A stretch of DNA of 64,000 bases from an uncultured Clostridia bacterium (GTDB lineage: Bacteria > Bacillota > Clostridia > Monoglobales > Monoglobaceae): positions 1 through 64,000 of the forward strand of contig CANRNL010000003.1 of NCBI GenBank assembly GCA_947631965.1, read 5' to 3'. Made by a program: the position numbers and the translations under genes. The notes beneath the pieces are model-generated. The model was not told the DNA's origin and did no database searches. It saw only the letters and a program-made list of their open reading frames with translations. This document shows, in pieces, positions 1 through 8,940 of this stretch. Numbering within the stretch: the stretch's first letter is position 1; each line of letters opens with the position of its first letter.

Positions 1-134
1 TTGATTATGTTAATGCGTTTCTCAATGACGGCGAAATTTTTTCTACAATTTTGTAACACATCATTGACAAACCTACAGCTTTTACGCAAAACTCATCTTC
101 GATTACATTTACCGCGCGGTTCATTTCGTTACAC

Positions 135-167
135 AAAAAAACCCGTCCGCGAAAATCGCGGACGGGT
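135..167 (-). terminator. Intrinsic terminator of the EamA permease gene
   Basis: A perfect 12-bp stem (141-152 with 156-167, loop AAA) is followed on the minus strand by a run of T. It lies 15 nt past the stop codon of the permease gene. The plus strand also has TTTT after the stem, so it may work in both directions. Confidence 0.85.
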
Positions 168-182
168 TTTTGAAAGAAGTAT

Positions 183-1046
183 TTATGCACGCTTAAACTT
201 TACCAGTTCTCCAATCATAGCGCCGCCAATGATACAAGCCGCTCCGACAATTTGTATTGCCGTCATTTGCTCATTGAGCAAAAGGGCGGCGAAAACAACT
301 GCGGATAAAGGCTCTAAATAACCGCAAACCGCTACTGTTTGAACGGGTATTTTTGAAAGCGGCGAAAAGTATAAATAACAGCCGATGCCGGTGTTTACAA
401 CTCCGAGAATTATAATCCACGGCAAAGCGTTTACGGGAATTTCAATGTAAAAGCCCTGCTTTATTCCCGTAAATACCGCGACAGTCAAAAAACTTACCAC
501 AAGCTGTATCACGGAATTTTCCAATCCGACAATATTTTTGGACCGTTTATTAAGCGTTACCATAAAGAAATACATAACCGCAGACATCGCTCCGCAAAAC
601 AGTCCCCAAGTATTCCCGCCGTTTTCAAACGAGTTTCCGTTTACAAGAAAAACGCCGATAAGAACCACCGCGAAGCCGATAACCTTAGGCACGGTGAACC
701 TTTCGTGAAACAGTAACGGCGATAAAATCATTACTATTACGGGTCCGCAATAATACAGCAGAGATGATAAGCTCACACCGATTTGTTGATACGCTTCGTA
801 TAAAAACATCCAGCTTGTTCCCATCGCCATTCCCGACAGAACAACAAAAAGTACATCGCTCTTATAATTACCGATGTGGAATTTTCCTCTGCCGAGTAAA
901 AATAATGCGACCAAGAGGACGCTGCCGATAAGAGTCCGCAAAAAGACAATTTCATAACTATTGAGCGGTATGCGGCTTGCGACAATTCCGTTAAGTCCAA
1001 ACAGCAACAGTGCGGCTATGTATTTTATAAACGCTTTTTTGTCCAA
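183..1046 (-). CDS. EamA/DMT-family permease
   Basis: About 287 residues with roughly ten hydrophobic segments in two tandem EamA halves, the usual size and plan of the drug/metabolite transporter superfamily. The second half contains the typical glycine-rich segment ending near ALLLNEQ. Members export or import small metabolites across the cytoplasmic membrane; the substrate cannot be read from sequence. An in-frame GTG at 1055 lies inside the AAGG ribosome site, so the TTG at 1046, 8 nt downstream of it, is preferred. The gene has its own promoter at 1082-1110 and its own terminator, so it is a single-gene unit. Confidence 0.85.
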   Translation of the reverse strand: MDKKAFIKYIAALLLFGLNGIVASRIPLNSYEIVFLRTLIGSVLLVALFLLGRGKFHIGNYKSDVLFVVLSGMAMGTSWMFLYEAYQQIGVSLSSLLYYCGPVIVMILSPLLFHERFTVPKVIGFAVVLIGVFLVNGNSFENGGNTWGLFCGAMSAVMYFFMVTLNKRSKNIVGLENSVIQLVVSFLTVAVFTGIKQGFYIEIPVNALPWIIILGVVNTGIGCYLYFSPLSKIPVQTVAVCGYLEPLSAVVFAALLLNEQMTAIQIVGAACIIGGAMIGELVKFKRA

Positions 1047-1081
1047 TGTATTCACCTTTTCAATGTCGATTTATCGTTTAG

Positions 1082-1110
1082 ATTATACAACAGCCGCCGC
1101 CTGATTTCAA
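1082..1110 (-). promoter_or_regulatory. Sigma-A-type promoter for the EamA gene
   Basis: On the minus strand TTGAAA (1110-1105) is followed after 17 nt by TATAAT (1087-1082), about 27 nt upstream of the GTG and 36 nt upstream of the TTG. Confidence 0.75.
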
Positions 1111-1129
1111 CAATCAAAGCTTCTTAAAA

Positions 1130-1720
1130 TCAAAGCTCAATCACTTCTCCGGCTTCGACTATAAGCGCGCTCGGCGTCACAAACTGCTCCGCCCTCTCGC
1201 GGTCAAACAGTTCGCCCGGCGACATATGAATGGGAACGGTGTGCTTCGCGCCGATAAGCTCCGCGCACTCGACCGCCTCGGGTATGTCCATATTAAAATG
1301 ACCGTCAATCGGCAAAAATGCGTACTCGATATTCTTGTCCTTAAGCTCCGCCATTTGGTCTGTTTTTGAGGTGTCGCCCGCAAAATACAGCGTTTTTCCG
1401 TTCACCGTAACAAGATAGCCGACGCACTGATTTACATCGTGGTTTTTATTATACGCCTGCACAGGCTCGATATGAACGCCCGCGAAGTCAAGCGTCTTAT
1501 AGCCGTCGTCCGTTATCGCGTCGCTGTTTTGGAAAATTACGCAGCCGTCCGACTGCGGCACCATGTCAATCTTGTTGTGGTCGGGATGCTGATGCGTCAC
1601 GAGAATTAAATCCGCTTCCTTGTCGTAGCCCTCGCCCGCATACGGGTCTATGTAAATAACCTCGCCCGTTCCGAGCGTCAGTCGAAAACTCGCGTGTCCC
1701 TGATATAAAAGCTCTGCCAT
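1130..1720 (-). CDS. MBL-fold metal-dependent hydrolase (internal start in the long frame)
   Basis: A 196-residue MBL-fold protein, the normal length for the UPF0173/YtkL-like group. It starts [12 protein letters not shown] and carries the HxHxDH-type motif (THQHPDH) and AGDT. AAGGAGGAG at 1735-1727 sits 8 nt before the ATG at 1720, a near-ideal ribosome site. It is in the same frame as the upstream secreted protein with no stop between them. A free cytoplasmic hydrolase made from this internal start is the likely functional product. The substrate is unknown. Confidence 0.8.
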   Translation of the reverse strand: MAELLYQGHASFRLTLGTGEVIYIDPYAGEGYDKEADLILVTHQHPDHNKIDMVPQSDGCVIFQNSDAITDDGYKTLDFAGVHIEPVQAYNKNHDVNQCVGYLVTVNGKTLYFAGDTSKTDQMAELKDKNIEYAFLPIDGHFNMDIPEAVECAELIGAKHTVPIHMSPGELFDRERAEQFVTPSALIVEAGEVIEL

Positions 1721-4279
1721 ATTGCTCTCCTCCTTGTTTTCGGTATTGTTTCCACAGCCTTTGTCGGCAGGCGTGGCTATTTCAACCGTAATCGCTTCGC
1801 TCAGCGGCATTATTTCTACGAGCGAGTTCCAAAGCATAAACTTATCGCCGCTTCTCGTCGGTATAGTGGTTGTGCCATTCTCCGCGTTGGTAATTTCAAT
1901 TCCCGAAAGCACTCCGCCTGTGTATGACGCGTGAATTAGCTTAGCGCTTCCTTCAAGATTACTTATGGTAAGCGCTCCGTTCTCATAGACCATATTTACC
2001 TGCGGGCGCAGAGTAGGCGTCGGGCTTGTCGACGGTGTAACCGTTGGTGTCGGCGTCGGACTTGGCGTTGTGGTCGGAGTCGGCGTCACTGTCGGTGTCA
2101 GGCTTGGCGTCACTGTCGGTGTAACCGTTGACGTTGGCTTTGATGTCGGTGTAACTGTTGGTGTCGGCGTCACTGTCGCTGTCGGTGTTGGTGTCGGCGT
2201 CGGACTTGGCGTTGTGGTCGGTGTCGGACTTGGCATTGGTGTCGGCGTCACTGTCGGCGTCGGACTTGACGTTGGTGTCGGCGTTACTGTTGGTGTCGGA
2301 TTTGGCGTTGTATACGGTAGCGCGTCCCATTGGGCTTTTAAATATACTTCGTCGTCATCAAAAAGAACTATATCGTTGCGCGGGTCAAAGCGTTCGCTGA
2401 ACCCTTTTGTTGTACACCAGCCGAAAAAGCTGTAGCCACTGCGTTCGGGATCGGGAATTTCCTGCGAAATACGTGTGTTTTTCCGTACCTGTACAACAAA
2501 TTCCGGTTCGCTGTTGTTCGGATCGAAATGAATGGTAATTAGCTTGCCGGGCGGGTCGCTCCAATGGGCATATACGGTAACGTTATCATCAGCTGTAATC
2601 CGTTGCTGATTTGTGATTTTATTACCGCCTGTCGCTTCGGTAAACCAACCCAGAAACAGCCTCTCTTCCCGTACCGGATCCTCGGGTATAATTTCGCCGT
2701 AGCGCGAATACTGCTTTGTCGTTTTACTTATTTGCGGCGTCACTCCGTTATCGTTATAATCAAATACCACCGTTAGCTCCTTTTCGGGTCCGTCGTCCCA
2801 AAGGGAGTATCCGTCCATAACCGCCATACGTACTCGCTTAAACAGCCTGTAACGCTCGGGGAAAAGAATCATTATTGCACGTTGCCAATCACGATTTGTA
2901 TAGCAGGCAAAATACAAGCGGCAAAATTCGGCAAAATCTTCTTTGTTGTTAGTGTGGGAATAAGCAGATGTCGCATAGCAATCGTCTGTCATAGCTTTCG
3001 TCCACTCCGTGCCCATTGACCAACGGCTGCCGCTACTGTATTCCAAATCAATACTGTGACCCAACTCGTGGACGATGCCCTCTGTCATCTCTTCTACGGG
3101 CAGCGTTTTGTTAAACTGTATAGTAATGCTTGTTCCGTCGCATGTAAATTGTCTTTCGCTGCTGTCGGTGCTTGTCACGGTATTGATATTATGCCGCAGA
3201 GCATACGGGAGGCGCTTCATAACTTCGCAAAATGTTTTCGCGTTTTTTATACCAATATCGTTATCCTGAACATACATTCTGATAGTTTGCACGCGCGTAT
3301 CGTTATTATCGTCCTTATCGTAAACCTCAAGCATATATGTAATGCGCCGTATTCCGTCAAACGCGCCGACAGATGGCGCGCCTATAGCGTAGAAATTATA
3401 GGACGAATCCTTCGTGCCGGGAATATTCATACTCACATTATATCCTTCCCCAATATGTGGTATCACATAAGAAAAGCCGATGTTTTTATTAAATCTGGAG
3501 GTAATGATGCTATGAAATTGTTCTGCGGTCATATTCTGCCCCTTGATTCTCGCGTTATAAAGGTTGTCTATTGCCGCGCGAGGCGTTTCCTTCTCACCGA
3601 TCACATATGGGCTGCGTGGTTCAAACACATCTCCCGCAACGCTCTCATACACGCGTTCTATCTGCGTGTGCTGATTTTCGGGAAGGGTATCATACCCGGG
3701 CTGCAAAGACAGTAAATAAAGCGGACTTTCATCGGGGACGGGCTTAAATGATATTTCCGCTTTTTGTTCCTCGTCCATCGCGATCAATTCGCCGCTGTCC
3801 GATACACCCATATATTTCCCGTTATCAAGGCTTTTCAGATAGTACGTTTTCGAGCTGTCATTTTCCTCCAAAAGCCAATGTTGGGTGTCGTCGTTAAGTC
3901 CCGCAAAATTGTCGGGGTGTTCGGTATAGTATCTGTGGATATTATAGAGCGTCGCCGGCAAGGGCTCTCCTTGCTCTGCCTTAGCTATACGTCTTTCGGT
4001 TTTTTTGTTTTCAAACGCGTAGCTGCCGTCGCCCATATAGCGCGGCAGGAACAAATCGCTCCCGTCGGATGCGGAATCATTCGTCAAAATAAACTTATCG
4101 CCGCTTTGACACACAATTTTACCGTCGATACAAATCCGCTGATAAATTCCGCAAAAGCCGTTGTACGCGTTGACGCTTTCGTCTGCTCCTACGTTTACGG
4201 GTACAATAACGGAAAAAAGCGCGCACAAAACTATCGCCGCGCAAATTCGACCTCTTATGCAAAAGCCCTTTTGAATCAT
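1130..4279 (-). CDS. Secreted zincin-like metallopeptidase with InlB-type repeats, in-frame with an MBL-fold domain
   Basis: This 1049-residue frame starts with a signal peptide (residues 1 to about 32). A region that may be a ricin-like beta-trefoil follows. A zinc protease domain has HELGH at residues 404-408 and a downstream Glu-rich EDFAEF segment that could give the third ligand, recalling the PPEP/anthrax lethal factor clan. Two InlB/Listeria-Bacteroides repeats lie at about 498-571 and 575-650, each with the GWFT/GWCT and AHW/AQW signatures. A Thr-Pro linker covers about 655-759, followed by a small beta domain. From residue 854 the frame continues into a cytoplasmic-type metallo-beta-lactamase-fold protein that has its own ribosome site. 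The secreted part therefore probably once ended near residue 835. Protease assignment is by motif only. Confidence 0.7.
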   Translation of the reverse strand: MIQKGFCIRGRICAAIVLCALFSVIVPVNVGADESVNAYNGFCGIYQRICIDGKIVCQSGDKFILTNDSASDGSDLFLPRYMGDGSYAFENKKTERRIAKAEQGEPLPATLYNIHRYYTEHPDNFAGLNDDTQHWLLEENDSSKTYYLKSLDNGKYMGVSDSGELIAMDEEQKAEISFKPVPDESPLYLLSLQPGYDTLPENQHTQIERVYESVAGDVFEPRSPYVIGEKETPRAAIDNLYNARIKGQNMTAEQFHSIITSRFNKNIGFSYVIPHIGEGYNVSMNIPGTKDSSYNFYAIGAPSVGAFDGIRRITYMLEVYDKDDNNDTRVQTIRMYVQDNDIGIKNAKTFCEVMKRLPYALRHNINTVTSTDSSERQFTCDGTSITIQFNKTLPVEEMTEGIVHELGHSIDLEYSSGSRWSMGTEWTKAMTDDCYATSAYSHTNNKEDFAEFCRLYFACYTNRDWQRAIMILFPERYRLFKRVRMAVMDGYSLWDDGPEKELTVVFDYNDNGVTPQISKTTKQYSRYGEIIPEDPVREERLFLGWFTEATGGNKITNQQRITADDNVTVYAHWSDPPGKLITIHFDPNNSEPEFVVQVRKNTRISQEIPDPERSGYSFFGWCTTKGFSERFDPRNDIVLFDDDEVYLKAQWDALPYTTPNPTPTVTPTPTSSPTPTVTPTPMPSPTPTTTPSPTPTPTPTATVTPTPTVTPTSKPTSTVTPTVTPSLTPTVTPTPTTTPSPTPTPTVTPSTSPTPTLRPQVNMVYENGALTISNLEGSAKLIHASYTGGVLSGIEITNAENGTTTIPTRSGDKFMLWNSLVEIMPLSEAITVEIATPADKGCGNNTENKEESNMAELLYQGHASFRLTLGTGEVIYIDPYAGEGYDKEADLILVTHQHPDHNKIDMVPQSDGCVIFQNSDAITDDGYKTLDFAGVHIEPVQAYNKNHDVNQCVGYLVTVNGKTLYFAGDTSKTDQMAELKDKNIEYAFLPIDGHFNMDIPEAVECAELIGAKHTVPIHMSPGELFDRERAEQFVTPSALIVEAGEVIEL
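2004..2316 (-). repeat. Thr-Pro-rich coding tandem repeat
   Basis: Degenerate short tandem repeats encode roughly 105 residues of alternating Thr-Pro with Val/Ser, a flexible extracellular linker between the InlB-type repeats and the C-terminal part. It creates long open shadow frames on both strands. Confidence 0.85.
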
Positions 4280-4335
4280 ATCAATCCCTTCTTGCTTCTG
4301 TATAAATTATATGTTTATAATACCATATATTTGCA

Positions 4336-4447
4336 GGAGGCGAAAGCCTCCGTAGCCGCTCGCGAACGTCAGTTCGCGTTGTGGCGGGCAAAGTATGATA
4401 AAATGTTCTCTCAGGCGTCAAAATCTTTGATTTTGGTAACGCCGTGA
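4336..4447 (-). other. Structured 5' leader of the zincin gene
   Basis: Between the promoter at 4452-4480 and the gene start at 4279 lies a leader of about 165 nt with three inverted repeats. They are GGAGGC/GCCTCC with a GAAA-type loop (4336-4351), CGCGAAC/GTTCGCG (4361-4378), and a longer imperfect one around CAAAATC/GATTTTG flanked by GGCGT/ACGCC. No known riboswitch class was recognised. It could be a regulatory RNA element or a remnant of a small repeat. Confidence 0.4.
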
Positions 4448-4451
4448 GGTT

Positions 4452-4480
4452 ATTATACCACAACAGCTTCAATAATTCAA
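4452..4480 (-). promoter_or_regulatory. Promoter for the zincin gene
   Basis: On the minus strand TTGAAT (4480-4475), 17 nt, TATAAT (4457-4452). It directs transcription through the structured leader. Confidence 0.7.
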
Positions 4481-4541
4481 TGATACCCGTTTATTCTTTT
4501 CCACAGAAAGAACTCGCGCGTTGCAGCTTAAGCCCGCATCA

Positions 4542-5684
4542 TCAATATCCGAACACGGCTTTTGCCCTTTGCATATTCTCCCTTATCTTCACGCCGAACG
4601 GACAGCGTTTCTCGCACGCGCCGCATTTTACGCAGTCGCCGCCGTGGGCTTTAAGCGCGGCGTAATGCTCGCGCACCGTTTCGGGAATTTCGTCTTTGGC
4701 AAGGTTTAGAAATTTTGTCACCGACGCAATATCAATCCCCTTAGGACACGGCGCACAATGACCGCAGTACATACAATGCCCCTCCCAACTTATCTGCGGG
4801 AACGACGCGAATACCGCCGCGTAGTCGCGCTCCTCGTCGGACGCGTATTCATAGTTAATCGAAGTCTGCAAATCCTCAAGCGACCGCGCGCCGCTCATAA
4901 TTGCCGCGACCGCCGGACGCGTCAGAGCGTAATGTATGCACTGAGCCGCCGTCATAGCCTTGCCCGCGGGCGAGTATTCCTCGCTCAGCAAATCACCGCC
5001 GCCGAACGCCTTCATCACGGTTATGCCGACTCCGAGCCGCTGACACTCGTCGTATAGCTTTTCGCGCATCGGGTCGAGGTTAAACAGCGGCTTTTCGTAG
5101 CTCTTTTCAGACCATAAATCCTCGCAGTCCTCGCTTGCGGGAAGCAGGTCGTAGCACGGATTTACGCTGAACATAAGCACCTCGACCGCGCCTGTTTTTA
5201 TCGCCTCGAGCGCGACGACGGGGTTGTGCGAGCTCATACCTATCGCGCGGATTTTGTTCTGCGATTTCAGTTCCTTGGCATAGTCCAAAATTCCGTTATT
5301 AACCACCGCGTTCCACGTTTCGAGCGAATCGACGTAGTGAATCATACCGACGTCCACATAGTCCGTGCCGAGATTTTTAAGCATTTTCTCAAACGCGGTC
5401 TTTACCTCATTTAAATCACGCGTCGCTCTGTACTGCCCGTTTTCCCATACGGCGCACAGATGCGCCTGCAATACAAACTCGCTTCTGCGCGGACGTATCG
5501 CGTTGCCGACGCGCCGCTGCATATCGGGATTGGGGCTGTATAAATCCATACAGTTTACGCCGTGACGGAACGCGAGGTCAAACATCTTGTCTGTGAACTC
5601 GTCGCTCTTGTCGAGAAATCCCTCGCAGCCCATACCGATTTCACTGACCTTTATATCTGTTTTGCCTAATTTCCTGTAATTCAT
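4542..5684 (-). CDS. Aldo/keto reductase with C-terminal 4Fe-4S ferredoxin domain (copy 2)
   Basis: 380 residues: an N-terminal TIM-barrel aldo/keto reductase domain (to about 280) and a C-terminal dicluster ferredoxin part with CMYCGHCAPCP and CVKCGACEKRCP. The fold and Fe-S tail match the oxidoreductases common in anaerobic Clostridia. The Asp and Tyr of the catalytic tetrad are present (MDLYSPN). The position normally held by the catalytic Lys appears to be His (LQAHL, against LATKN in the neighbour), so chemistry may be altered. It lies 26 nt downstream of a paralogous gene and is probably co-transcribed. The ATG at 5684 is preceded by AGGAGA. Substrate unknown. Confidence 0.85.
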   Translation of the reverse strand: MNYRKLGKTDIKVSEIGMGCEGFLDKSDEFTDKMFDLAFRHGVNCMDLYSPNPDMQRRVGNAIRPRRSEFVLQAHLCAVWENGQYRATRDLNEVKTAFEKMLKNLGTDYVDVGMIHYVDSLETWNAVVNNGILDYAKELKSQNKIRAIGMSSHNPVVALEAIKTGAVEVLMFSVNPCYDLLPASEDCEDLWSEKSYEKPLFNLDPMREKLYDECQRLGVGITVMKAFGGGDLLSEEYSPAGKAMTAAQCIHYALTRPAVAAIMSGARSLEDLQTSINYEYASDEERDYAAVFASFPQISWEGHCMYCGHCAPCPKGIDIASVTKFLNLAKDEIPETVREHYAALKAHGGDCVKCGACEKRCPFGVKIRENMQRAKAVFGY

Positions 5685-5710
5685 GGCTCGGTCTCCTTTT
5701 CCTGCGTTGC

Positions 5711-6826
5711 TTACAGCAGAGCCGCGCTTACCTTTTCAAGCTCATCGCGAATTTTAATATGCTGCGGACATACCTGCTCGCATCTGCCGCATTTGATACA
5801 TCTATCCGCGCGGTTTAAGCCGTGTCCGTCCACGAGCCAATTCATCTGACCTGCCGCCGCGTCTTTGCTGTAGAGCGTACAGTAATTCATCGCGGTGAAT
5901 GAGCCTGATATTCCTATCTTTTCGGGACACACCTTCGCGCAGTAATTGCACGTTGTACACGGTATCAGCGGGATTGCCGCCAGCGCCTCGCGCGCCTTTT
6001 TGAGCGTTTGCTCCTCTTTTTCGCTTAGACCGTTAAAGCTTTTCATAACGGCTAAATTATCCGCCATTTGCTCAACGCTGCTCATACCCGAAAGCACGGT
6101 TATAATGCCTTCGAGATTTGCCGCAAATCGAATTGCCCACGACGCGCATGATGCGTCCGGCTCGGCTTCCTTAAATACCTTTTCCACAGGTTCGGGCGGG
6201 TTCGCAAGCATACCGCCCTTAACCGGCTCCATAATTATAACCGGCTTGCCGTGCGCCCGCGCCACCTCGTAGCAGCGGCGCGACTGTACCGCGGGATTGT
6301 CCCAGTCGGCATAGTTTATCTGAAGCTGAACAAACTCTGTTTCGGGGTGGTTGTTCAGTATCTCGTCAAGTTCCTCCGGCGTTGAATGGAACGAAAAGCC
6401 CATATGCTTGATTTTGCCCTCGGCTTTTTTCTCCTTGATCCAGTCCCACATATTGAAATCGTCAAACACCTTTGTCCTGAACTCGCCCAGATTATGCAGA
6501 AGATAAAAATCGAAATATCCCGCGCCGGTGTTTTTGAGCGAGGTTTCAAACTGCGCGATTGCGTCCTCGCGGGTTTTGCAGTTTATCCAAGCCGCGTTTT
6601 TCGTCGCGAGCTGATAGCTCTCGCGCGGATAACGCTCCACAAGCGCGCGGCGTATCGCGCTTTCGCTCTCGCCGTATGCCCACGCCGTATCAAAATATGT
6701 AAATCCCGCGTCCATAAACATATCGACCATTTTCTTTGTCTGCTCAATATCGGTCGTCCCGTCCTTTTGCGGCAGACGCATCAGACCAAATCCGAGCTTT
6801 TTGATTTCTTCACCTAAATATTTCAT
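5711..6826 (-). CDS. Aldo/keto reductase with C-terminal 4Fe-4S ferredoxin domain (copy 1)
   Basis: 371 residues with a TIM-barrel aldo/keto reductase domain and a C-terminal region with two cysteine motifs (CTTCNYCAKVCP and CIKCGRCEQVCP). The catalytic Asp, Tyr (FDTAWAYG) and Lys (LATKN) are all visible. It would reduce or oxidise a carbonyl substrate using electrons passed through Fe-S clusters. The start is ATG 6826, 7 nt after GGAGG; the TTG at 6832 is too close to the ribosome site. It is the first gene of a two-gene operon with the divergent paralogue at 4542-5684. Confidence 0.88.
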   Translation of the reverse strand: MKYLGEEIKKLGFGLMRLPQKDGTTDIEQTKKMVDMFMDAGFTYFDTAWAYGESESAIRRALVERYPRESYQLATKNAAWINCKTREDAIAQFETSLKNTGAGYFDFYLLHNLGEFRTKVFDDFNMWDWIKEKKAEGKIKHMGFSFHSTPEELDEILNNHPETEFVQLQINYADWDNPAVQSRRCYEVARAHGKPVIIMEPVKGGMLANPPEPVEKVFKEAEPDASCASWAIRFAANLEGIITVLSGMSSVEQMADNLAVMKSFNGLSEKEEQTLKKAREALAAIPLIPCTTCNYCAKVCPEKIGISGSFTAMNYCTLYSKDAAAGQMNWLVDGHGLNRADRCIKCGRCEQVCPQHIKIRDELEKVSAALL

Positions 6827-6875
6827 AATCAAGCCTCCGTTTCAAAATAAAATTACTGCGTATTTGTATATAAAT

Positions 6876-6904
6876 ATTATATATATTGCCGGACAAAAAA
6901 TCAA
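6876..6904 (-). promoter_or_regulatory. Promoter for the aldo/keto reductase operon
   Basis: On the minus strand TTGATT (6904-6899), 17 nt, TATAAT (6881-6876), about 50 nt upstream of the start codon. The rest of 6905-7033 is AT-rich with one weak inverted repeat and no gene seen. Confidence 0.7.
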
Positions 6905-7033
6905 TTCGGATTTTGAATATATTTTATAAGTTTTGCTTATAAGATTGCCGCTAAATAAATAAGATATAATTTTTTTGCCGCTTTTGAGTTTCCGTCAAGG
7001 GAGGGTTCTTTCAAAGTTTTATTCCACGCCGCC

Positions 7034-7744
7034 TCAGAATAAATCGGCATCCTCCAGCTCCTCGATATCGTAGTACATAATCCGAAGCGCACACTCCTCG
7101 TCGTCAATATGGTAATGCCCGCAGTACCAGCGGTCGTAATCGAGCCGTTCCTCTATTGTGTCAAGCCATTCCTCTGTTGATTTGTCAACCATATTCTGAT
7201 TTAAGCCGGGTATAAAAGCGTGTGTCGGCTCGTACTTTTTCGGAGCGGTATGCGATAAAACAATATTCACGCGCCAGTTTACCTTGTCAAGCCGGCGCTC
7301 CACATATGCTTTTGTTTCCTCCGACGGCTGCTCGGTGTCAAACCACGGCTCGCCGCTCGCAAGACGTGCATACTTGTCCACAGAATAAGCGCCGCCTATC
7401 GCTATCGCCGTTATGCCGCCAAAGTCGTAAATCTCGCCGTCTATCGCGAACAGCAGATTGGGGTATTCCTCCTCGTAATATACAAGCCCGCCGTGCCAGC
7501 GCTTTATCTCATATGAGTCAATCTCCGAGGGATATTCCTCGTGGTTGCCGTGAATCATAAACAGCGTTATCGGATAGTCGCGAAGCTCCTCCTTGAGTTC
7601 TTCGTCCGATTCGTCGAGATAGTAGTTTATTCCCGCATCACCCAAGATTATCATTATATCGTCGGGAGTTGTTTCAAGCTCCTCGCAGGCATAGTAAATT
7701 TTTTCAAAATCTCGGTGCGTGTCACCGGTTATATATATGCTCAT
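7034..7744 (-). CDS. Calcineurin-like metallophosphoesterase
   Basis: 236 residues with the full set of metal-binding motifs of the calcineurin-like phosphoesterase family: GDTH near the N-terminus, LGDAG, GNHE, LSHT and GHYH near the C-terminus. It is predicted to be a cytosolic dimetal phosphoesterase; the substrate (nucleotide, phosphoprotein or other) is not indicated. The start is ATG 7744, 9 nt after AGGAG (7758-7754). A longer frame opening at 7765 would bury that ribosome site. It stands alone, divergent from cysK. The acidic C-terminus (EELEDADLF) is unremarkable. Confidence 0.85.
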   Translation of the reverse strand: MSIYITGDTHRDFEKIYYACEELETTPDDIMIILGDAGINYYLDESDEELKEELRDYPITLFMIHGNHEEYPSEIDSYEIKRWHGGLVYYEEEYPNLLFAIDGEIYDFGGITAIAIGGAYSVDKYARLASGEPWFDTEQPSEETKAYVERRLDKVNWRVNIVLSHTAPKKYEPTHAFIPGLNQNMVDKSTEEWLDTIEERLDYDRWYCGHYHIDDEECALRIMYYDIEELEDADLF

Positions 7745-7887
7745 TTTAATTTTCTCCTTACACATATTAGTTTCTCATAATTTATTTCGCCGTATTTTAT
7801 TACCTGAATTTATTATATCACGCCGCCGCTCACGCTGTCAATTTTCCTCATTTTTCCCTCTTAGAATAAAAAATTTTAAAAAAGGTG

Positions 7888-7916
7888 TTGACAAATCGTA
7901 GGAGTGGTGTTAAAAT
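7888..7916 (+). promoter_or_regulatory. Promoter of the cysK operon
   Basis: TTGACA at 7888-7893 and TAAAAT at 7911-7916 with a 17-nt spacer, 37 nt upstream of the cysK start. Confidence 0.8.
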
Positions 7917-7918
7917 AA

Positions 7919-7939
7919 TTCCTATAATTCATATAGGAA
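7919..7939 (+). promoter_or_regulatory. Palindromic operator candidate at the cysK transcription start
   Basis: A perfect 8-bp inverted repeat, TTCCTATA, 5-nt spacer, TATAGGAA, begins 2 nt downstream of the -10 box, where a repressor would block initiation. Cysteine genes in Bacillota are often controlled by Rrf2-family CymR; the assignment to that family is a guess. Confidence 0.55.
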
Positions 7940-7952
7940 TAGGAGAGATTTT

Positions 7953-8879
7953 ATGAAAGTCTACGAAAAAATTACGGATTTGATTGGCGGAACCCCACTT
8001 TTGGAGCTTGTGAACTACGAGAAGGAAAAGGCTCTTTCGGCGAAGATTATTGCGAAGCTGGAGTACTTCAATCCGGCGGGCAGCGTAAAGGACAGAATTG
8101 CCCGCGCCATGATTGACGACGCGGAGCAAAAGGGCGTTTTAAAGCCGGGCGCGGTTATAATCGAGCCGACGAGCGGAAACACCGGAATAGGTCTGGCGGC
8201 GGTTGCCGCGTCCAAGGGCTACAAGATTATTCTTACGATGCCCGAAACGATGAGCGTGGAGCGCAGGAACCTTTTGAAAGCGTACGGCGCGGAGCTTGTT
8301 CTGACCGACGGCGCAAAGGGAATGAAGGGAGCAATCGCCAAAGCTCAGGAGCTTGCGGAGCAGACTCCGAACAGCTTTATTCCGAGCCAGTTTACAAACG
8401 CGGCAAACCCCGCGACGCACAAAAGCACGACGGGTCCCGAAATCTACAACGACACCGACGGCAAGGTGGACATATTTGTCGCTGGCGTAGGTACGGGCGG
8501 CACGGTGTCGGGCGTCGGCGAATACCTGAAGTCGAAAAATCCGAACGTGAAGGTCGTAGCGGTGGAGCCCGCCGGCTCTCCCGTACTCTCAAAGGGCGTT
8601 TCGGGTCCTCATAAAATACAGGGTATAGGCGCGGGATTTGTCCCCGACACTCTCAACACCGACATATACGACGAAATCATCGCGGTTGAAAACGAGGACG
8701 CTTTTGAGACGGGCAGAACGCTTGCGAGAAAAGAGGGGCTGCTCGTGGGCATTTCGTCGGGCGCGGCGGTATATGCGGCGACAGAGCTTGCGAAGCGTCC
8801 CGAAAACAAGGGTAAGACCATTGTCGCGTTGCTTCCCGACACGGGCGAGCGCTATCTGTCCACACCTATGTTTTCGTAA
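7953..8879 (+). CDS. cysK: Cysteine synthase A (O-acetylserine sulfhydrylase)
   Basis: 308 residues, the standard CysK length. It joins O-acetyl-L-serine and sulfide to give L-cysteine in the cytosol with PLP. The PLP lysine is Lys46 in the SVKDR motif. The substrate loop TSGNTG and the phosphate-binding GTGGTVSG are intact. An AGGAGA ribosome site precedes ATG 7953. It heads an operon with a polar amino-acid ABC transporter and an ATC-hydrolase-family protein, with no terminator after cysK, so synthesis and uptake of sulfur amino acids are probably co-regulated through the palindrome at 7919. Confidence 0.95.
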   Translation: MKVYEKITDLIGGTPLLELVNYEKEKALSAKIIAKLEYFNPAGSVKDRIARAMIDDAEQKGVLKPGAVIIEPTSGNTGIGLAAVAASKGYKIILTMPETMSVERRNLLKAYGAELVLTDGAKGMKGAIAKAQELAEQTPNSFIPSQFTNAANPATHKSTTGPEIYNDTDGKVDIFVAGVGTGGTVSGVGEYLKSKNPNVKVVAVEPAGSPVLSKGVSGPHKIQGIGAGFVPDTLNTDIYDEIIAVENEDAFETGRTLARKEGLLVGISSGAAVYAATELAKRPENKGKTIVALLPDTGERYLSTPMFS

Positions 8880-8940
8880 ATATAATATATGCTGAAAAAT
8901 TTATAGAATTTATAATTTATATTGAAAGGATTTGAAACCA

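Noticed and set aside
1-321. Open frames at 5-190 (minus) and 1-321 (plus)
   Set aside because: They run through the terminator hairpin at 141-167, have no ribosome site and resemble no family. Nothing else is supported in 1-134.
2004-2435. Repeat array looking like a CRISPR or a glycine/valine-rich plus-strand protein
   Set aside because: The repeats are degenerate, have no spacer structure and encode the Thr-Pro linker on the minus strand.
4336-4351. c-di-GMP riboswitch, suggested by GGAGGC/GCCTCC next to the signalling theme
   Set aside because: The conserved aptamer core and tetraloop-receptor order are not present.
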